The position numbers were made by a program, and so were the translations under genes. From Bacteroidales bacterium UBA6431 (GTDB taxonomy: Bacteria; Bacteroidota; Bacteroidia; Bacteroidales; UBA932): DNA of 64,000 bases. Positions 44,343-52,290 of this stretch are shown in pieces. The notes under the pieces are model-generated. The model had not been told where the DNA came from. It searched no databases and saw nothing but the letters and a program-made list of their open reading frames with translations. Location: contig DJOT01000043.1 in NCBI GenBank assembly GCA_002439095.1, forward strand, positions 121,542 to 185,541, written 5' to 3'. Positions within the stretch are counted from its first letter, which is position 1, and each line of letters opens with the position of its first letter.

Positions 44343-46148
44343 ATGCAGGAAATACGAAATATCGCGATTATCGCCCACGTCGACCACGGCAAGACAACCC
44401 TCGTTGACAGAATGATTTATCAGGCGAACCTTGTACGCCAGCCCGAAAACCTCGGCCAACTGATTCTGGACAACAACGACCTTGAGCGCGAGCGTGGCAT
44501 CACAATCCTCGCCAAGAATGTGTCAGTCACATATAAAGGCGTTAAAATCAATATTATAGACACTCCGGGACATAGCGACTTCGGAGGAGAGGTGGAACGC
44601 GTCCTCAACATGTCGGACGGCGTGCTGCTGCTTGTTGACGCATTTGAAGGATGCATGCCGCAGACCCGATTCGTGCTGCAGAAAGCCCTCCAACTCGGCA
44701 AAAAGCCGATTGTAGTCATCAACAAGGTAGACAAGCCGAACTGCCGCCCCGATGAAGTGCAGGAAGAGGTGTTCGACTTGATGTGCAACCTCAACGCTAC
44801 AGACGACCAGCTCGACTTCGCTACCGTCTACGGCTCCGCAAAGCAGGGCTGGATGTCACTCGACTGGAAGAAACCTACCACGGACATCACCCCACTTCTC
44901 GACACCATCCTCAAGGAGATTCCCGCCCCGCCTATGGTGGAGGGCACTCCGCAGATGCTCATAACATCTCTGGAATACTCTCCTTATGTGGGCCGCATCG
45001 CCATAGGAAGGGTATCCAGAGGGACACTGCACACCGGACAGCCGATCAGCCTGTGCAAAAGATATGATGTGGTGCAGAAGCAGAAAATCAAGCAGCTCAT
45101 GGTATTCGAGGGACTCGGCAAGACAAACGTCGATGAAGTGAACTGCGGGGACATCTGCGCCGTTGTAGGCCTTGACGGGTTCGAAATCGGCGACACCATA
45201 GCGGATTTCGAGCATCCGGAAGCGCTCGCCCCTATCGCCATCGACGAGCCTACGATGAGCATGCTCTTCACCATCAACAATTCCCCGTTCTTCGGAAGGG
45301 ACGGCAAGTTCGTGACATCAAGGCATCTCAAAGAAAGACTCGAAAAAGAACTCGAAAAGAACCTTGCCCTGCGCGTAAAGCCGGGCCTCACCGCCGACTC
45401 GTTCATAGTATACGGACGCGGCGTCCTGCACCTGTCTGTGCTCATCGAGACCATGCGCCGCGAGGGGTTCGAGCTTCAAGTAGGCCAGCCTAAAGTGCTT
45501 GACAAGACCATCGGTGGCCAGAGATGCGAACCTATAGAGGAGCTCTCCATCGAAGTGCCCGAGCAGTTCGTGGGTGCGGCCATCGAGATCGCAACCCGCC
45601 GAAAAGGCGCTCTCATCCACATGGAACCGCGTGGAGACCGCACCCTGCTTGAATTCGAAATCCCGACCAGAGGCCTCATGGGGCTCCGCTCCAACCTGCT
45701 GACAGCCAGTCAGGGGGAAGCTATCGTCGCCCACCGTTTCAAGGAATACCAGCCATTCAAAGGCGAGATCGAGCGCCGCAACAACGGCTCTCTTGTCTCT
45801 CTCGAAACCGGACAGGCCATCGCCTACTCCATGAACAAACTTCTTGACCGCGGCCGCTTCTTCGTTGAGCCGGGAGACGAGATCTATGCAGGCGAAGTGA
45901 TCGGGGAGCACACCCGTGAACGTGACCTCAACATAAACATCTGCAAGACCAAGAAACTCACCAACGTACGTGCCGCCGGCTCTGACGAGAAGATTGTCCT
46001 GCCTCCGGCCATCAAGTTCTCTCTTGAGGAGGCCCTTGAGTATATACAGGAAGACGAACTCGTGGAAGTGACCCCTCATTTCATGCGAATCCGCAAGATT
46101 TTGCTTGATCCTATCGCCAGAAAAAGAAATAGCGACAACGAAGATTGA
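44343..46148 (+). CDS. typA: GTP-binding translational regulator TypA/BipA
   Basis: A 601-residue ribosome-associated GTPase of the EF-G type. G1 is AHVDHGKTTLVD, G2/switch I is ERERGITILAKN, G3 is DTPGHSDFGGE, G4 is NKVDKPNCRP. The C-terminal TypA-specific domain ends with PIARKRNSDNED. Length is normal. The start MQEIRNIAIIAHVDHGKTT at 44343 matches the family; the longer reading from 43992 is antisense to the lipoprotein gene. Confidence 0.96.
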   Translation: MQEIRNIAIIAHVDHGKTTLVDRMIYQANLVRQPENLGQLILDNNDLERERGITILAKNVSVTYKGVKINIIDTPGHSDFGGEVERVLNMSDGVLLLVDAFEGCMPQTRFVLQKALQLGKKPIVVINKVDKPNCRPDEVQEEVFDLMCNLNATDDQLDFATVYGSAKQGWMSLDWKKPTTDITPLLDTILKEIPAPPMVEGTPQMLITSLEYSPYVGRIAIGRVSRGTLHTGQPISLCKRYDVVQKQKIKQLMVFEGLGKTNVDEVNCGDICAVVGLDGFEIGDTIADFEHPEALAPIAIDEPTMSMLFTINNSPFFGRDGKFVTSRHLKERLEKELEKNLALRVKPGLTADSFIVYGRGVLHLSVLIETMRREGFELQVGQPKVLDKTIGGQRCEPIEELSIEVPEQFVGAAIEIATRRKGALIHMEPRGDRTLLEFEIPTRGLMGLRSNLLTASQGEAIVAHRFKEYQPFKGEIERRNNGSLVSLETGQAIAYSMNKLLDRGRFFVEPGDEIYAGEVIGEHTRERDLNINICKTKKLTNVRAAGSDEKIVLPPAIKFSLEEALEYIQEDELVEVTPHFMRIRKILLDPIARKRNSDNED

Positions 46149-46166
46149 TAATCGTAAAAAAATTGT

Positions 46167-46174
46167 TAACTTTG
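46167..46174 (+). promoter_or_regulatory. -7 element TAACTTTG before/within yceD start region
   Basis: It matches TAnnTTTG just after typA. It overlaps the most likely TTG start of the YceD gene, so either it is fortuitous or translation starts further in. Confidence 0.35.
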
Positions 46175-46558
46175 CAACCCTTTGTAGTCAGTCTGCCCGA
46201 CTTGGGCAGCGGCCTGAAGCTCTATGAGTGGAAAGCCGGACATGAGTTCTTTGAAACTTTCGGGAACACCGAAATCCTTGATGCGGACTTGACCGTGACC
46301 GCAAGAGTCTCCGGAGGGGGACTTACGGTCCGGGCTGATTGCGAGATTCACGGCAGCGTGACAGTCGCCTGCGACAGATGCCTCGAGGATCTGGTGATAC
46401 CGGTGGACACATCTTTTGAGGAGACCTACACTCCGGAATCCGGAGAGTTGGACTTGAGTCAGGACGTTTATGACTATGTCTGCACGTCCCTCCCTCTTCA
46501 GAGAATCCATGCGGAAGGAGAATGCAATGCCGAGACTACGAAGTACTTAAGTGAATAA
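46172..46558 (+). CDS. YceD/DUF177 family protein
   Basis: A ~128-residue protein of the family linked to 23S rRNA accumulation and commonly found directly before rpmF, as here (19 bp). The conserved ACDRCLEDLVIPVD segment and the acidic C-terminal half mark it. There is no ATG or GTG near the expected N-terminus. TTG 46172 gives a start that lines up with the family (QPFVVSLPDLGSG), while TTG 46145 overlaps the typA stop and adds nine residues. The exact start is uncertain. Confidence 0.8.
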   Translation: MQPFVVSLPDLGSGLKLYEWKAGHEFFETFGNTEILDADLTVTARVSGGGLTVRADCEIHGSVTVACDRCLEDLVIPVDTSFEETYTPESGELDLSQDVYDYVCTSLPLQRIHAEGECNAETTKYLSE

Positions 46559-46577
46559 ATATTTAAAAGAATAAAAA

Positions 46578-46760
46578 ATGGCACATCCGAAACACAAACT
46601 TTCAAAGCAGCGCAGGGACAAGCGTCGTACCCACGACTTCGCTCCGGTTCCTACCCTTGCTACCTGCCCTAACTGCGGCGCTACAGTGATGTATCATCGT
46701 GTATGCCCGGAGTGCGGTTACTACAGAGGCCGTCAGATCATCGTCAAGAACGCTGAGTAA
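46578..46760 (+). CDS. rpmF: Ribosomal protein L32
   Basis: A 60-residue L32: MAHPKHKLSKQRRDKRRTHD at the N-terminus and a zinc-ribbon CPNCG ... CPECG. All four Cys are present, so this is the zinc-binding form. It lies 17 bp before tRNA-Arg. Confidence 0.95.
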   Translation: MAHPKHKLSKQRRDKRRTHDFAPVPTLATCPNCGATVMYHRVCPECGYYRGRQIIVKNAE

Positions 46761-46777
46761 GACACCGCCTTGTGCGC

Positions 46778-46852
46778 GGTCCCTTAGTTCAACGGATAGA
46801 ACGAAGGTTTCCTAAACCTTAAATACAGGTTCGATTCCTGTAGGGACTACCA
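46778..46852 (+). tRNA. tRNA-Arg (anticodon CCT)
   Basis: A complete cloverleaf. The acceptor GGTCCCT pairs with AGGGACT (first pair G-T wobble). The anticodon stem AAGGT/ACCTT holds the loop TTCCTAA, and the T arm is ACAGG-TTCGATT-CCTGT. CCA is encoded at 46850-46852. Confidence 0.93.
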
Positions 46853-46853
46853 G

Positions 46854-46896
46854 ACAAAAGCCACGGAACGACATCGTTCCGTGGCTTTTGTTTTAT
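46854..46896 (+). terminator. Strong terminator after tRNA-Arg
   Basis: An 18-bp perfect stem, 46854-46871 with 46874-46891 (core GCCACGGAACGA), has a 2-base loop and a following T-rich tail. It is A-rich on its 5' side and may work in both directions. Confidence 0.85.
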
Positions 46897-46951
46897 CCTG
46901 TCATCTTACTCCACCGACAGGGAACTTATGCTCAAAGCAGCTTATTCCAGA

Positions 46952-47063
46952 TTATAGCATAATGGCGGCAGAATGCTCTAACCTGGCAGGGAAAACGCTG
47001 TCCTGTGGCCTTTTCGGTCTCGGGTTATAGCAAAAACCTTGGGAAACACTCTAACCTGGCTAG
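46952..47063 (-). repeat. Two copies (A, B) of a ~40-bp intergenic repeat
   Basis: Copy A at 46952-46990 and copy B at 47025-47063 share TTATAGC at one end and CTCTAACCTGGC at the other, 73 bp apart. In reverse orientation they align with the repeats at 49636-49676 and 49725-49767 through GCCAGGT(T/A)(A/G)GAG. The intergenic stretch 46897-47121 holds nothing else I recognise. Confidence 0.55.
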
Positions 47064-47121
47064 CAACAACGTACTTCTACTCGTAAAATCAGCTGTCACA
47101 AAAAGTCTTTTCGTTGGCCCG

Positions 47122-48087
47122 CTATTCAGCGCCAACATTATAGCTGCCTCCCTCAGTCATCGAGCCGTCCTCCATCTCGACTCCGACTCCGTTGTCTTCT
47201 GATTTGTCAGAGACCTCAACAGTTATAGTAGTGAGTTTGTTGCGGTAGAAGTCAAACGTCTGGGTCGCAATCGGCACCACGACTCCGTCAGCCTTGGTCC
47301 AAGCGAAAGACACCTCTATGCTTTCCTTATAATTGTCGGTCGCCCAAGCGTCTCTCACCTTGGCAAAAGTGAAAATGTCCTGAATCTCGGAGTCGGGAGA
47401 GGTGATGGTCATAGATGGAGCCTCCTTCATCGCGATACTGAGGCTACCCTCTGTGAACTTCTCTGCCTTGACTTTCAAGCCGAACACTATGTGTTTCATG
47501 CTGATGGACACCTTTCCGCCCTCCGATGGGATATAACCATCAGTTTCACCATAGTAGCGGTCGGTGTTTGGACGATCAAAGATAGCATCACCTTTATTTT
47601 TACCCAAATTAGTGCTTCCTCTGCTCAGTCCCGAGAAATAATTAACCGCGTCATAAACAAATAGTGATGCTATTTTTGTAGACTTATCTACTGGACGCAA
47701 GAAAAATGGCAAGTAGTAGCAGTCGTCATAACTCTTAAGCATTTCTTTCCCATCCTTCACCATCGTCGCCACGAACTTGTACTCATAGCCTTCGAGGAGT
47801 TTGATCGTACGTCCTTCCATAGAGTCGAAAAGCCCGTATGCGTACGGCTTGTACTCGTTCTCGCTCTGCGCAGGACGGCTGTAAACTTGCACGCCATACA
47901 GGTCGTTGTTCTCCCCCTCCGCCTTGGTAAGATCTGAGACCGTGACATCCTTTATCTCGCCTCCGCAGGCAAGTGTCACGATGTACTCTTTTGCCTCTTT
48001 TCCTGAGTCTGGAGACATTGAAGACTTTGTGCATCCCGCCACTGCGAGCGGGACGAGCATAATTGCCGATAAAATTTTGATATTCAT
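47122..48087 (-). CDS. Fimbrillin-like (Mfa-like) lipoprotein
   Basis: A 321-residue lipoprotein (MNIKILSAIMLVPLAVAGC, Cys 19). The early segment DLYGVQVYSRPAQSENEYKP, the mid-protein ISMKHIVFGLKVKAEKFTEG and the C-terminal RNKLTTITVEV follow the Mfa-like plan, but it is more diverged than the fimbrillins at 25-31 kb and lacks the DFLWGK motif. It is the second gene of a leftward pair with the Big_2 lipoprotein (28-bp gap). The pair sits between two tRNA genes and two pairs of repeats. Confidence 0.7.
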   Translation of the reverse strand: MNIKILSAIMLVPLAVAGCTKSSMSPDSGKEAKEYIVTLACGGEIKDVTVSDLTKAEGENNDLYGVQVYSRPAQSENEYKPYAYGLFDSMEGRTIKLLEGYEYKFVATMVKDGKEMLKSYDDCYYLPFFLRPVDKSTKIASLFVYDAVNYFSGLSRGSTNLGKNKGDAIFDRPNTDRYYGETDGYIPSEGGKVSISMKHIVFGLKVKAEKFTEGSLSIAMKEAPSMTITSPDSEIQDIFTFAKVRDAWATDNYKESIEVSFAWTKADGVVVPIATQTFDFYRNKLTTITVEVSDKSEDNGVGVEMEDGSMTEGGSYNVGAE

Positions 48088-48115
48088 AATATTGCTCCAA
48101 AAAGTCTTATTCTAA

Positions 48116-49543
48116 TCAGTCCTTGTATTGAGCGGAGACAACATATTCTTTTCCGTCACAAGTGTATACAAATTCTACAATAGGAGAATAAATTCCAGAT
48201 GCTCCAACTGTGAATGACCACCCTGCGCTATTTCCGGCTTTAATGATACCATCAGGGACAGACATCACGCCCCCTTTTGCACCTGTCACACCATCAATCA
48301 TTTGTGCTGTCTTCACCGTAATTTCTCTGTCTGGAAGGTTATTATATACGCTGAAATTTATTCGACTTCCTGATAGAATTTTACCATTTATAATGGACAT
48401 TGAACCTCCGGAATAACTTGCTTCGACAAATTTTGTAATATCACTTGATACCGTAACTTCACATGTTGCCGTTTTTCCCCCATCTTCAGTTGTTACTGTT
48501 ATTGTTGCAGTGCCCTCGGCTTTTGCTTCAAGTTCACCATTGTTGACAGCAACAATGCTGGCATCGGAACTATTCCATGTTATGTTTTTATTGGTCGCAT
48601 TAGATGGTGTTATTGTCGCTGTGAGTTCAGACTTATAACCCGGCATTATAAGGAGGGATTTCTTGTTTAGCCTTATCCCTGTTACCGGAATCACCCTTGC
48701 TTTCACCGTGACTTCGCACTTGGCTGTCTTTGCTCCGTCCTCGGTGGTGACGGTGATGGTGGCTTTGCCTGGAGCTACTGCCGTGACCTCGCCTGCGGCA
48801 GAGACGGTTGCGACTTTCTCGTCGCTTGATGCCCAGCTTACGTTCTTGTTGGAGGCGTTCTCCGGAAGGACAGTTGCGGTGAGTGTCGCTTTGTCGCCCT
48901 CGGTGAGTTCGAGGGTAGTCTTGTCAAGGGAAACGGACTCTACAGGGTAGATCTTCTTGTTGACCGTGACCTCGCACTTGGCGGTCTTGGCCACGTCTTC
49001 GGTGGTGACGGTGATTGCGGCTTTGCCTGGAGCTACGGCCGTGACCTCGCCTGCGGCAGAGACGGTTGCGACTTTCTCGTCGCTTGATGTCCAGCTGACG
49101 TTCTTGTTGGAAGCGTTCTCCGGAAGGACTGTCGCGGTCAGAGTTGCCTTGTCGCCTTCGGTAAGTTCGATGGAAGTCTTGTCAAGGGAGACGGACTCTA
49201 CAGGGTAGATTCTCTTGTTGACCGTCACCTCGCATTTCGTGGTCTTTGCTCCATCTTCTGTGGTAACCGTGATTGCTGCTTTGCCCGGCGCAACTGCCGT
49301 CACCTCTCCGGTGGCGGAGACTGTCGCGACTTTCTCATCGCTGGATGACCAACTGACGTTCTTGTTCGTCGCATTCTCTGGAAGGACTGTCGCGGTCAGA
49401 GTTGCCTTGTCGCCTTCGGTGATAGAAACCTGATAACTATCAAGCTTTACTCCAAGAACAGAAATTGACTGAGGGCCTTTATCGCACCCCCCCCAGACAG
49501 TAGCAGCTAAAATAGTTAAAATCAATAATTTAGCTTTTTTCAT
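48116..49543 (-). CDS. Lipoprotein with four bacterial Ig-like (Big_2) repeats
   Basis: A 475-residue lipoprotein. The signal MKKAKLLILTILAATVWGGC puts the lipidated Cys at 20. Eight G bases encode the Gly-Gly just before it. Four Big_2 domains follow (about 30-370). Domains 1-3 are nearly identical (units LTEGDKATLTATVLPENA ... TVSAAGEVTAVAPGKAAITV) and the fourth is diverged. A ~95-residue C-terminal domain with no recognised family ends the protein. ATG 49543 is chosen because of the signal peptide and the -7 box at 49570-49577. The stretch 48120-48680 is richer in A+T than the chromosome around it, hinting at acquisition. Confidence 0.82.
   Translation of the reverse strand: MKKAKLLILTILAATVWGGCDKGPQSISVLGVKLDSYQVSITEGDKATLTATVLPENATNKNVSWSSSDEKVATVSATGEVTAVAPGKAAITVTTEDGAKTTKCEVTVNKRIYPVESVSLDKTSIELTEGDKATLTATVLPENASNKNVSWTSSDEKVATVSAAGEVTAVAPGKAAITVTTEDVAKTAKCEVTVNKKIYPVESVSLDKTTLELTEGDKATLTATVLPENASNKNVSWASSDEKVATVSAAGEVTAVAPGKATITVTTEDGAKTAKCEVTVKARVIPVTGIRLNKKSLLIMPGYKSELTATITPSNATNKNITWNSSDASIVAVNNGELEAKAEGTATITVTTEDGGKTATCEVTVSSDITKFVEASYSGGSMSIINGKILSGSRINFSVYNNLPDREITVKTAQMIDGVTGAKGGVMSVPDGIIKAGNSAGWSFTVGASGIYSPIVEFVYTCDGKEYVVSAQYKD
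48699..49440 (-). repeat. Three tandem ~258-bp repeats encoding Big_2 domains
   Basis: Units at about 49215-49440, 48957-49214 and 48699-48956 have a 258-bp period and long identical blocks. The fourth unit (48440-48698) is diverged. Unequal recombination could change the copy number. Confidence 0.8.
49487..49494 (-). repeat. G8 tract at the lipobox of the Big_2 lipoprotein
   Basis: Eight C on the plus strand, G on the coding strand, encode Gly-Gly immediately before the lipid-modified Cys 20. A slip of one base would truncate the protein near its start, so this could act as a contingency locus. Confidence 0.7.
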
Positions 49544-49569
49544 TTTAAAGATGTTTAGTATTATTTGTG

Positions 49570-49577
49570 CAAAGATA
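49570..49577 (-). promoter_or_regulatory. -7 element TATCTTTG of the Big_2 lipoprotein
   Basis: The minus-strand match to TAnnTTTG lies 26 bases upstream of ATG 49543. Confidence 0.5.
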
Positions 49578-49635
49578 CCTGTCCTATTAGCACTAGTCAA
49601 GTTCATAGTAGTCCATTTGGGTTGGCCTAGCCAAA

Positions 49636-49676
49636 CCTGCCAGGTAGGAGCGATTTCGGGCAAAATGGCTCCCACC
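49636..49676 (+). repeat. Intergenic repeat copy C (hairpin)
   Basis: CAGGTAGGAGC (49641-49651) pairs with GCTCCCACCTG (49668-49678) with one mismatch. It is the same family as copies A and B. The intergenic region 49578-49843 contains copies C and D and no recognisable gene. Confidence 0.55.
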
Positions 49677-49724
49677 TGACAATGGAGGGGGCCGCAGAAC
49701 GACCCACAGAGGGGCTTCGCTGTT

Positions 49725-49767
49725 CAGATAGGAGCATAAAAGCCCAAAACGGCTCCTACCTGCCAGC
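49725..49767 (-). repeat. Intergenic repeat copy D (hairpin)
   Basis: CAGATAGGAGC (49725-49735) pairs with GCTCCTACCTG (49752-49762) with one mismatch. In reverse orientation it aligns with copy C over GGCAGGTAGGAGC and the middle TTTnGGGC. Confidence 0.55.
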
Positions 49768-49846
49768 TTGACACCAATGACTAGCGCCTTATGAGGATTC
49801 TATCACCCGAAATGTCCAACCCGCCACTGCCTGCCGAGCACACAAG

Positions 49847-49876
49847 AAGGGGCCGACCTTCCGGTCAGCCCCTTTC
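49847..49876 (-). terminator. Hairpin terminator after tRNA-Leu
   Basis: AAGGGGCCGACC (49847-49858) pairs with GGTCAGCCCCTT (49863-49874) with one mismatch, directly downstream of tRNA-Leu on the minus strand. The U-tract is weak. Confidence 0.5.
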
Positions 49877-49878
49877 TG

Positions 49879-49961
49879 TGCGCGGGATGAGAGTCGAACT
49901 CACACGTCGCAATTGACACTAGCTCCTGAAACTAGCGCGTCTACCATTTCGCCACCCGCGC
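49879..49961 (-). tRNA. tRNA-Leu (anticodon CAG)
   Basis: An 83-base cloverleaf on the minus strand. The acceptor is GCGCGGG/CCCGCGC. The anticodon stem CTAGT/GCTAG encloses TTCAGGA. The long variable arm (TGTCAATTGCGAC region) is typical of class II tRNAs. The 3' CCA is not encoded. Confidence 0.92.
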
Positions 49962-49996
49962 TCGGTTTGGTAATGGAGTGCAAATATACAACTTTT

Positions 49997-50557
49997 TCAG
50001 AAAATATACGACAGCGCGAGCATTATGTCTGAAGGCAGGATGAAATATTTTCGTCCCTCATCGATTTTCCGACCGCAAGTCGGGCAGGAGTAGGTTTTGT
50101 ATATGTCATATCCGGACCAGACACCGGCGCCGATGTCTATGTTCAGTTTCGGGGAAAGCATATATGTATAGCCTATGCCGAGACTCCCGCCGAATCGATC
50201 ACCCTCTGAAGTCAAAGGAGAAGACAGTCCCCCTTCATTATATTCCTGATACCTTACGGCCCCGTAGAGCCACCAGCCGGAAAATATGTGCCAAGGCCAG
50301 AACCTCGCACCCCCGCTTACGGACCGCTGCCGTTTCTGTGCCGTGTCATCGCTGTCAGGGTTGAATGTGAACGGGTTGTACTTCACCCCGGCGACAAGGC
50401 TCCAATGACGTGCGATACCATAAGAAGCTTCAAGGTTCAGAGTTCCAAGATCCGCGTAGTCGGCAAGGTTTGTCGAGACCGAGAATTCCTGCGCCTCTGC
50501 GCAATGCGGCAATGCCTGAAGCAGCAATGCGATTGTAATCAATATTGTCTTTCTCAT
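49997..50557 (-). CDS. DUF3575 outer-membrane beta-barrel protein
   Basis: A 186-residue protein with a signal peptide (MRKTILITIALLLQALPHCAEA) and barrel strands (GTLNLEASYGIARHWSLVAG, RFGGSLGIGYTYML) ending in aromatic YIF. It fits DUF3575, often encoded near Bacteroidales fimbrial or surface loci. A short CPTCG segment near residue 160 is unusual for a barrel and could form a disulfide or bind metal. It follows the metalloprotease-like lipoprotein gene on the same strand with a 38-bp gap. Confidence 0.8.
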   Translation of the reverse strand: MRKTILITIALLLQALPHCAEAQEFSVSTNLADYADLGTLNLEASYGIARHWSLVAGVKYNPFTFNPDSDDTAQKRQRSVSGGARFWPWHIFSGWWLYGAVRYQEYNEGGLSSPLTSEGDRFGGSLGIGYTYMLSPKLNIDIGAGVWSGYDIYKTYSCPTCGRKIDEGRKYFILPSDIMLALSYIF

Positions 50558-50595
50558 ATTGCTAAGTAATCGTTGAAAAAATGAGTTGCCGCTTA

Positions 50596-52170
50596 CTAAT
50601 TATATCGGCTGAACGCCAGGTTGATGGAGGACTTCGACTGAGGATAGAGGCTGGTGAGTTTCTTCTTCAGCTTGTCCCGGTCCGCAATGTCCGACGTCAT
50701 GGCGGCGAATATCTTGTGTCTGGTCATGCCACGATCATCAAGATACATGAAGATCTGAGGATAGAACCAGTAGCCTGTACCATAAAGCCGCTCATTATCA
50801 GGGTAACGCTCATTATGCATCACCGTCTGCACATAATAGGCCCACATCTCCCCCACCTCACAATAACCATAATCGTCCTCCGTACCCACGCCGTACGTCA
50901 CGAAGCCGGATGAGATGAAAGAAGTCAGTATATACTGCGCATACCGGTTCCAATAATCCTTGCCGACCTGCATGAAGTGGCTCGCATGGGCAAGTTCATG
51001 GACGGTGAGGGCATAAATATCCTCATACGTCTGACTGTCTTTCAGCCCAAGCGCTATGTCGGGCAGGAAGACCTTGAGCAGAAAAGTGTACTCACCGAGA
51101 AACTTGGCCAATTTGCTCCCGTCTATGATGGCCCCCTGCTGCATCATGATCGCGCTGCTCCAGCTCAAGTTCTGAAAGAGCCAGATCCTCAGATTGCCCG
51201 GAGGAGTCTTTATTGACTTGCTCGTACTCTTGCACTGCTCGTAATAGTCGTATGCCGCGTTGTTCACCACGCAGCGCGAGAACAGCCTGCGGTCGGAATC
51301 GGAAGTGACTTTAAGATCCGTCCCATGCGGAGAATGTTTCCCCATAGTAGAAAACGAAGCCGGACAGAACAGCAGATTGAAGCCTATCCCGAATCCGAGC
51401 TTGTTCTTGAATACAAGCCTGTACCGGGGATTTGAACGGAAAGACCGGGTCATCTGATAATAGCCGTCCTTGTCTGTATAGGCATGAGCGAACTTCACAA
51501 AACAGTTGCACGAGACCTTGACACCCTTGACACCGAAAGGCTCATCCCCCAATGCGGAGTCCACAATCGTGATCCGCCCAGAAGGTGTCCCCGAATCATC
51601 ACCTCGTGTCTGAGAGGAAAGCATGTCAGCATTGCCGGTAAGACGAAAAGCCGCACGCTCAACTTCAGCCCAGTCTATCCCGTCCGACTTTGTCGCCGGA
51701 TCGTGTTCCGAGATATAACATTGCTCCAACAGTTCATACCTTATATGAGGAGGGAACTTGAAATCCTTGTCCACCACGGCATACTGCCAGGTAATCTTGT
51801 CTTCAGATATGGAAGGATCATGATAGTAGTCACCTTCCCTAAGGATCCTGTAGTCCACCGGGTGGTCAACAAGCATAAGACCCAAATCCACCAGTTCATC
51901 ATATTCATCCTCCCCCGACGGGAGGAATCGGACATAAAGATCCGTAGGCTCAAGCGGAACCCTGTCCGCCTTAGTCGGATAGACAGCATCCAGAGCCTTT
52001 TCCATATTGTCTACAGAATACGGATCCTCCAGACGGTCGCCAAGCACGATCATGTCATGCTTGATTTGATTGCCTTCGGCATCCTCCACATCAGCACCTG
52101 CCGGAGCCAATCTGTCAGAGCACGAAGCGGCAAAGAGCAGCACAGCTGCAAACTTAAAGAAGTTTTTCAT
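50596..52170 (-). CDS. Predicted HExxH metalloprotease lipoprotein
   Basis: A 524-residue lipoprotein (MKNFFKFAAVLLFAASC, Cys 17). The region around 200-250 (GVKGVKVSCNCFVKFAHAYT, DKDGYYQMTRSF) is a carboxypeptidase-regulatory-like beta domain. The second half has a zinc-protease signature HELAHASHF (391-399). Downstream acidic residues in CEVGEMWAYY (Glu 438, Glu 441) could be the third ligand, as in gluzincins. I do not recognise a named peptidase family. It should face the periplasm or cell surface. The alternative start at 52176 adds two residues. DUF3575 follows in the same direction. Confidence 0.72.
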   Translation of the reverse strand: MKNFFKFAAVLLFAASCSDRLAPAGADVEDAEGNQIKHDMIVLGDRLEDPYSVDNMEKALDAVYPTKADRVPLEPTDLYVRFLPSGEDEYDELVDLGLMLVDHPVDYRILREGDYYHDPSISEDKITWQYAVVDKDFKFPPHIRYELLEQCYISEHDPATKSDGIDWAEVERAAFRLTGNADMLSSQTRGDDSGTPSGRITIVDSALGDEPFGVKGVKVSCNCFVKFAHAYTDKDGYYQMTRSFRSNPRYRLVFKNKLGFGIGFNLLFCPASFSTMGKHSPHGTDLKVTSDSDRRLFSRCVVNNAAYDYYEQCKSTSKSIKTPPGNLRIWLFQNLSWSSAIMMQQGAIIDGSKLAKFLGEYTFLLKVFLPDIALGLKDSQTYEDIYALTVHELAHASHFMQVGKDYWNRYAQYILTSFISSGFVTYGVGTEDDYGYCEVGEMWAYYVQTVMHNERYPDNERLYGTGYWFYPQIFMYLDDRGMTRHKIFAAMTSDIADRDKLKKKLTSLYPQSKSSINLAFSRYN

Positions 52171-52290
52171 AGCCATATCGTTTTTATCAGGTGCAAAGCT
52201 CGCAACTCTTTTCCGATTGGCAGCCCGCTTAATCGATTAAATCATAAAGAAACATAAAAAATCTCTGCAAATCACGCACACGACGCAACG

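Noticed and set aside
43992..46148. Extended typA start at 43992
   Set aside because: The extra 117 residues are antisense to the upstream lipoprotein gene and lack family similarity; MQEIRNIAIIAHVDHGKTT is the true N-terminus.
46854..46896. The tRNA-Arg hairpin as an integration att site
   Set aside because: It is an ordinary perfect stem with T-rich tail just after a tRNA; no copy of the tRNA 3' end was found nearby by eye.
48663..49433. Plus-strand ORFs over the Big_2 repeats as real genes
   Set aside because: They repeat with the 258-bp period, are antisense to the lipoprotein, and have no start context.
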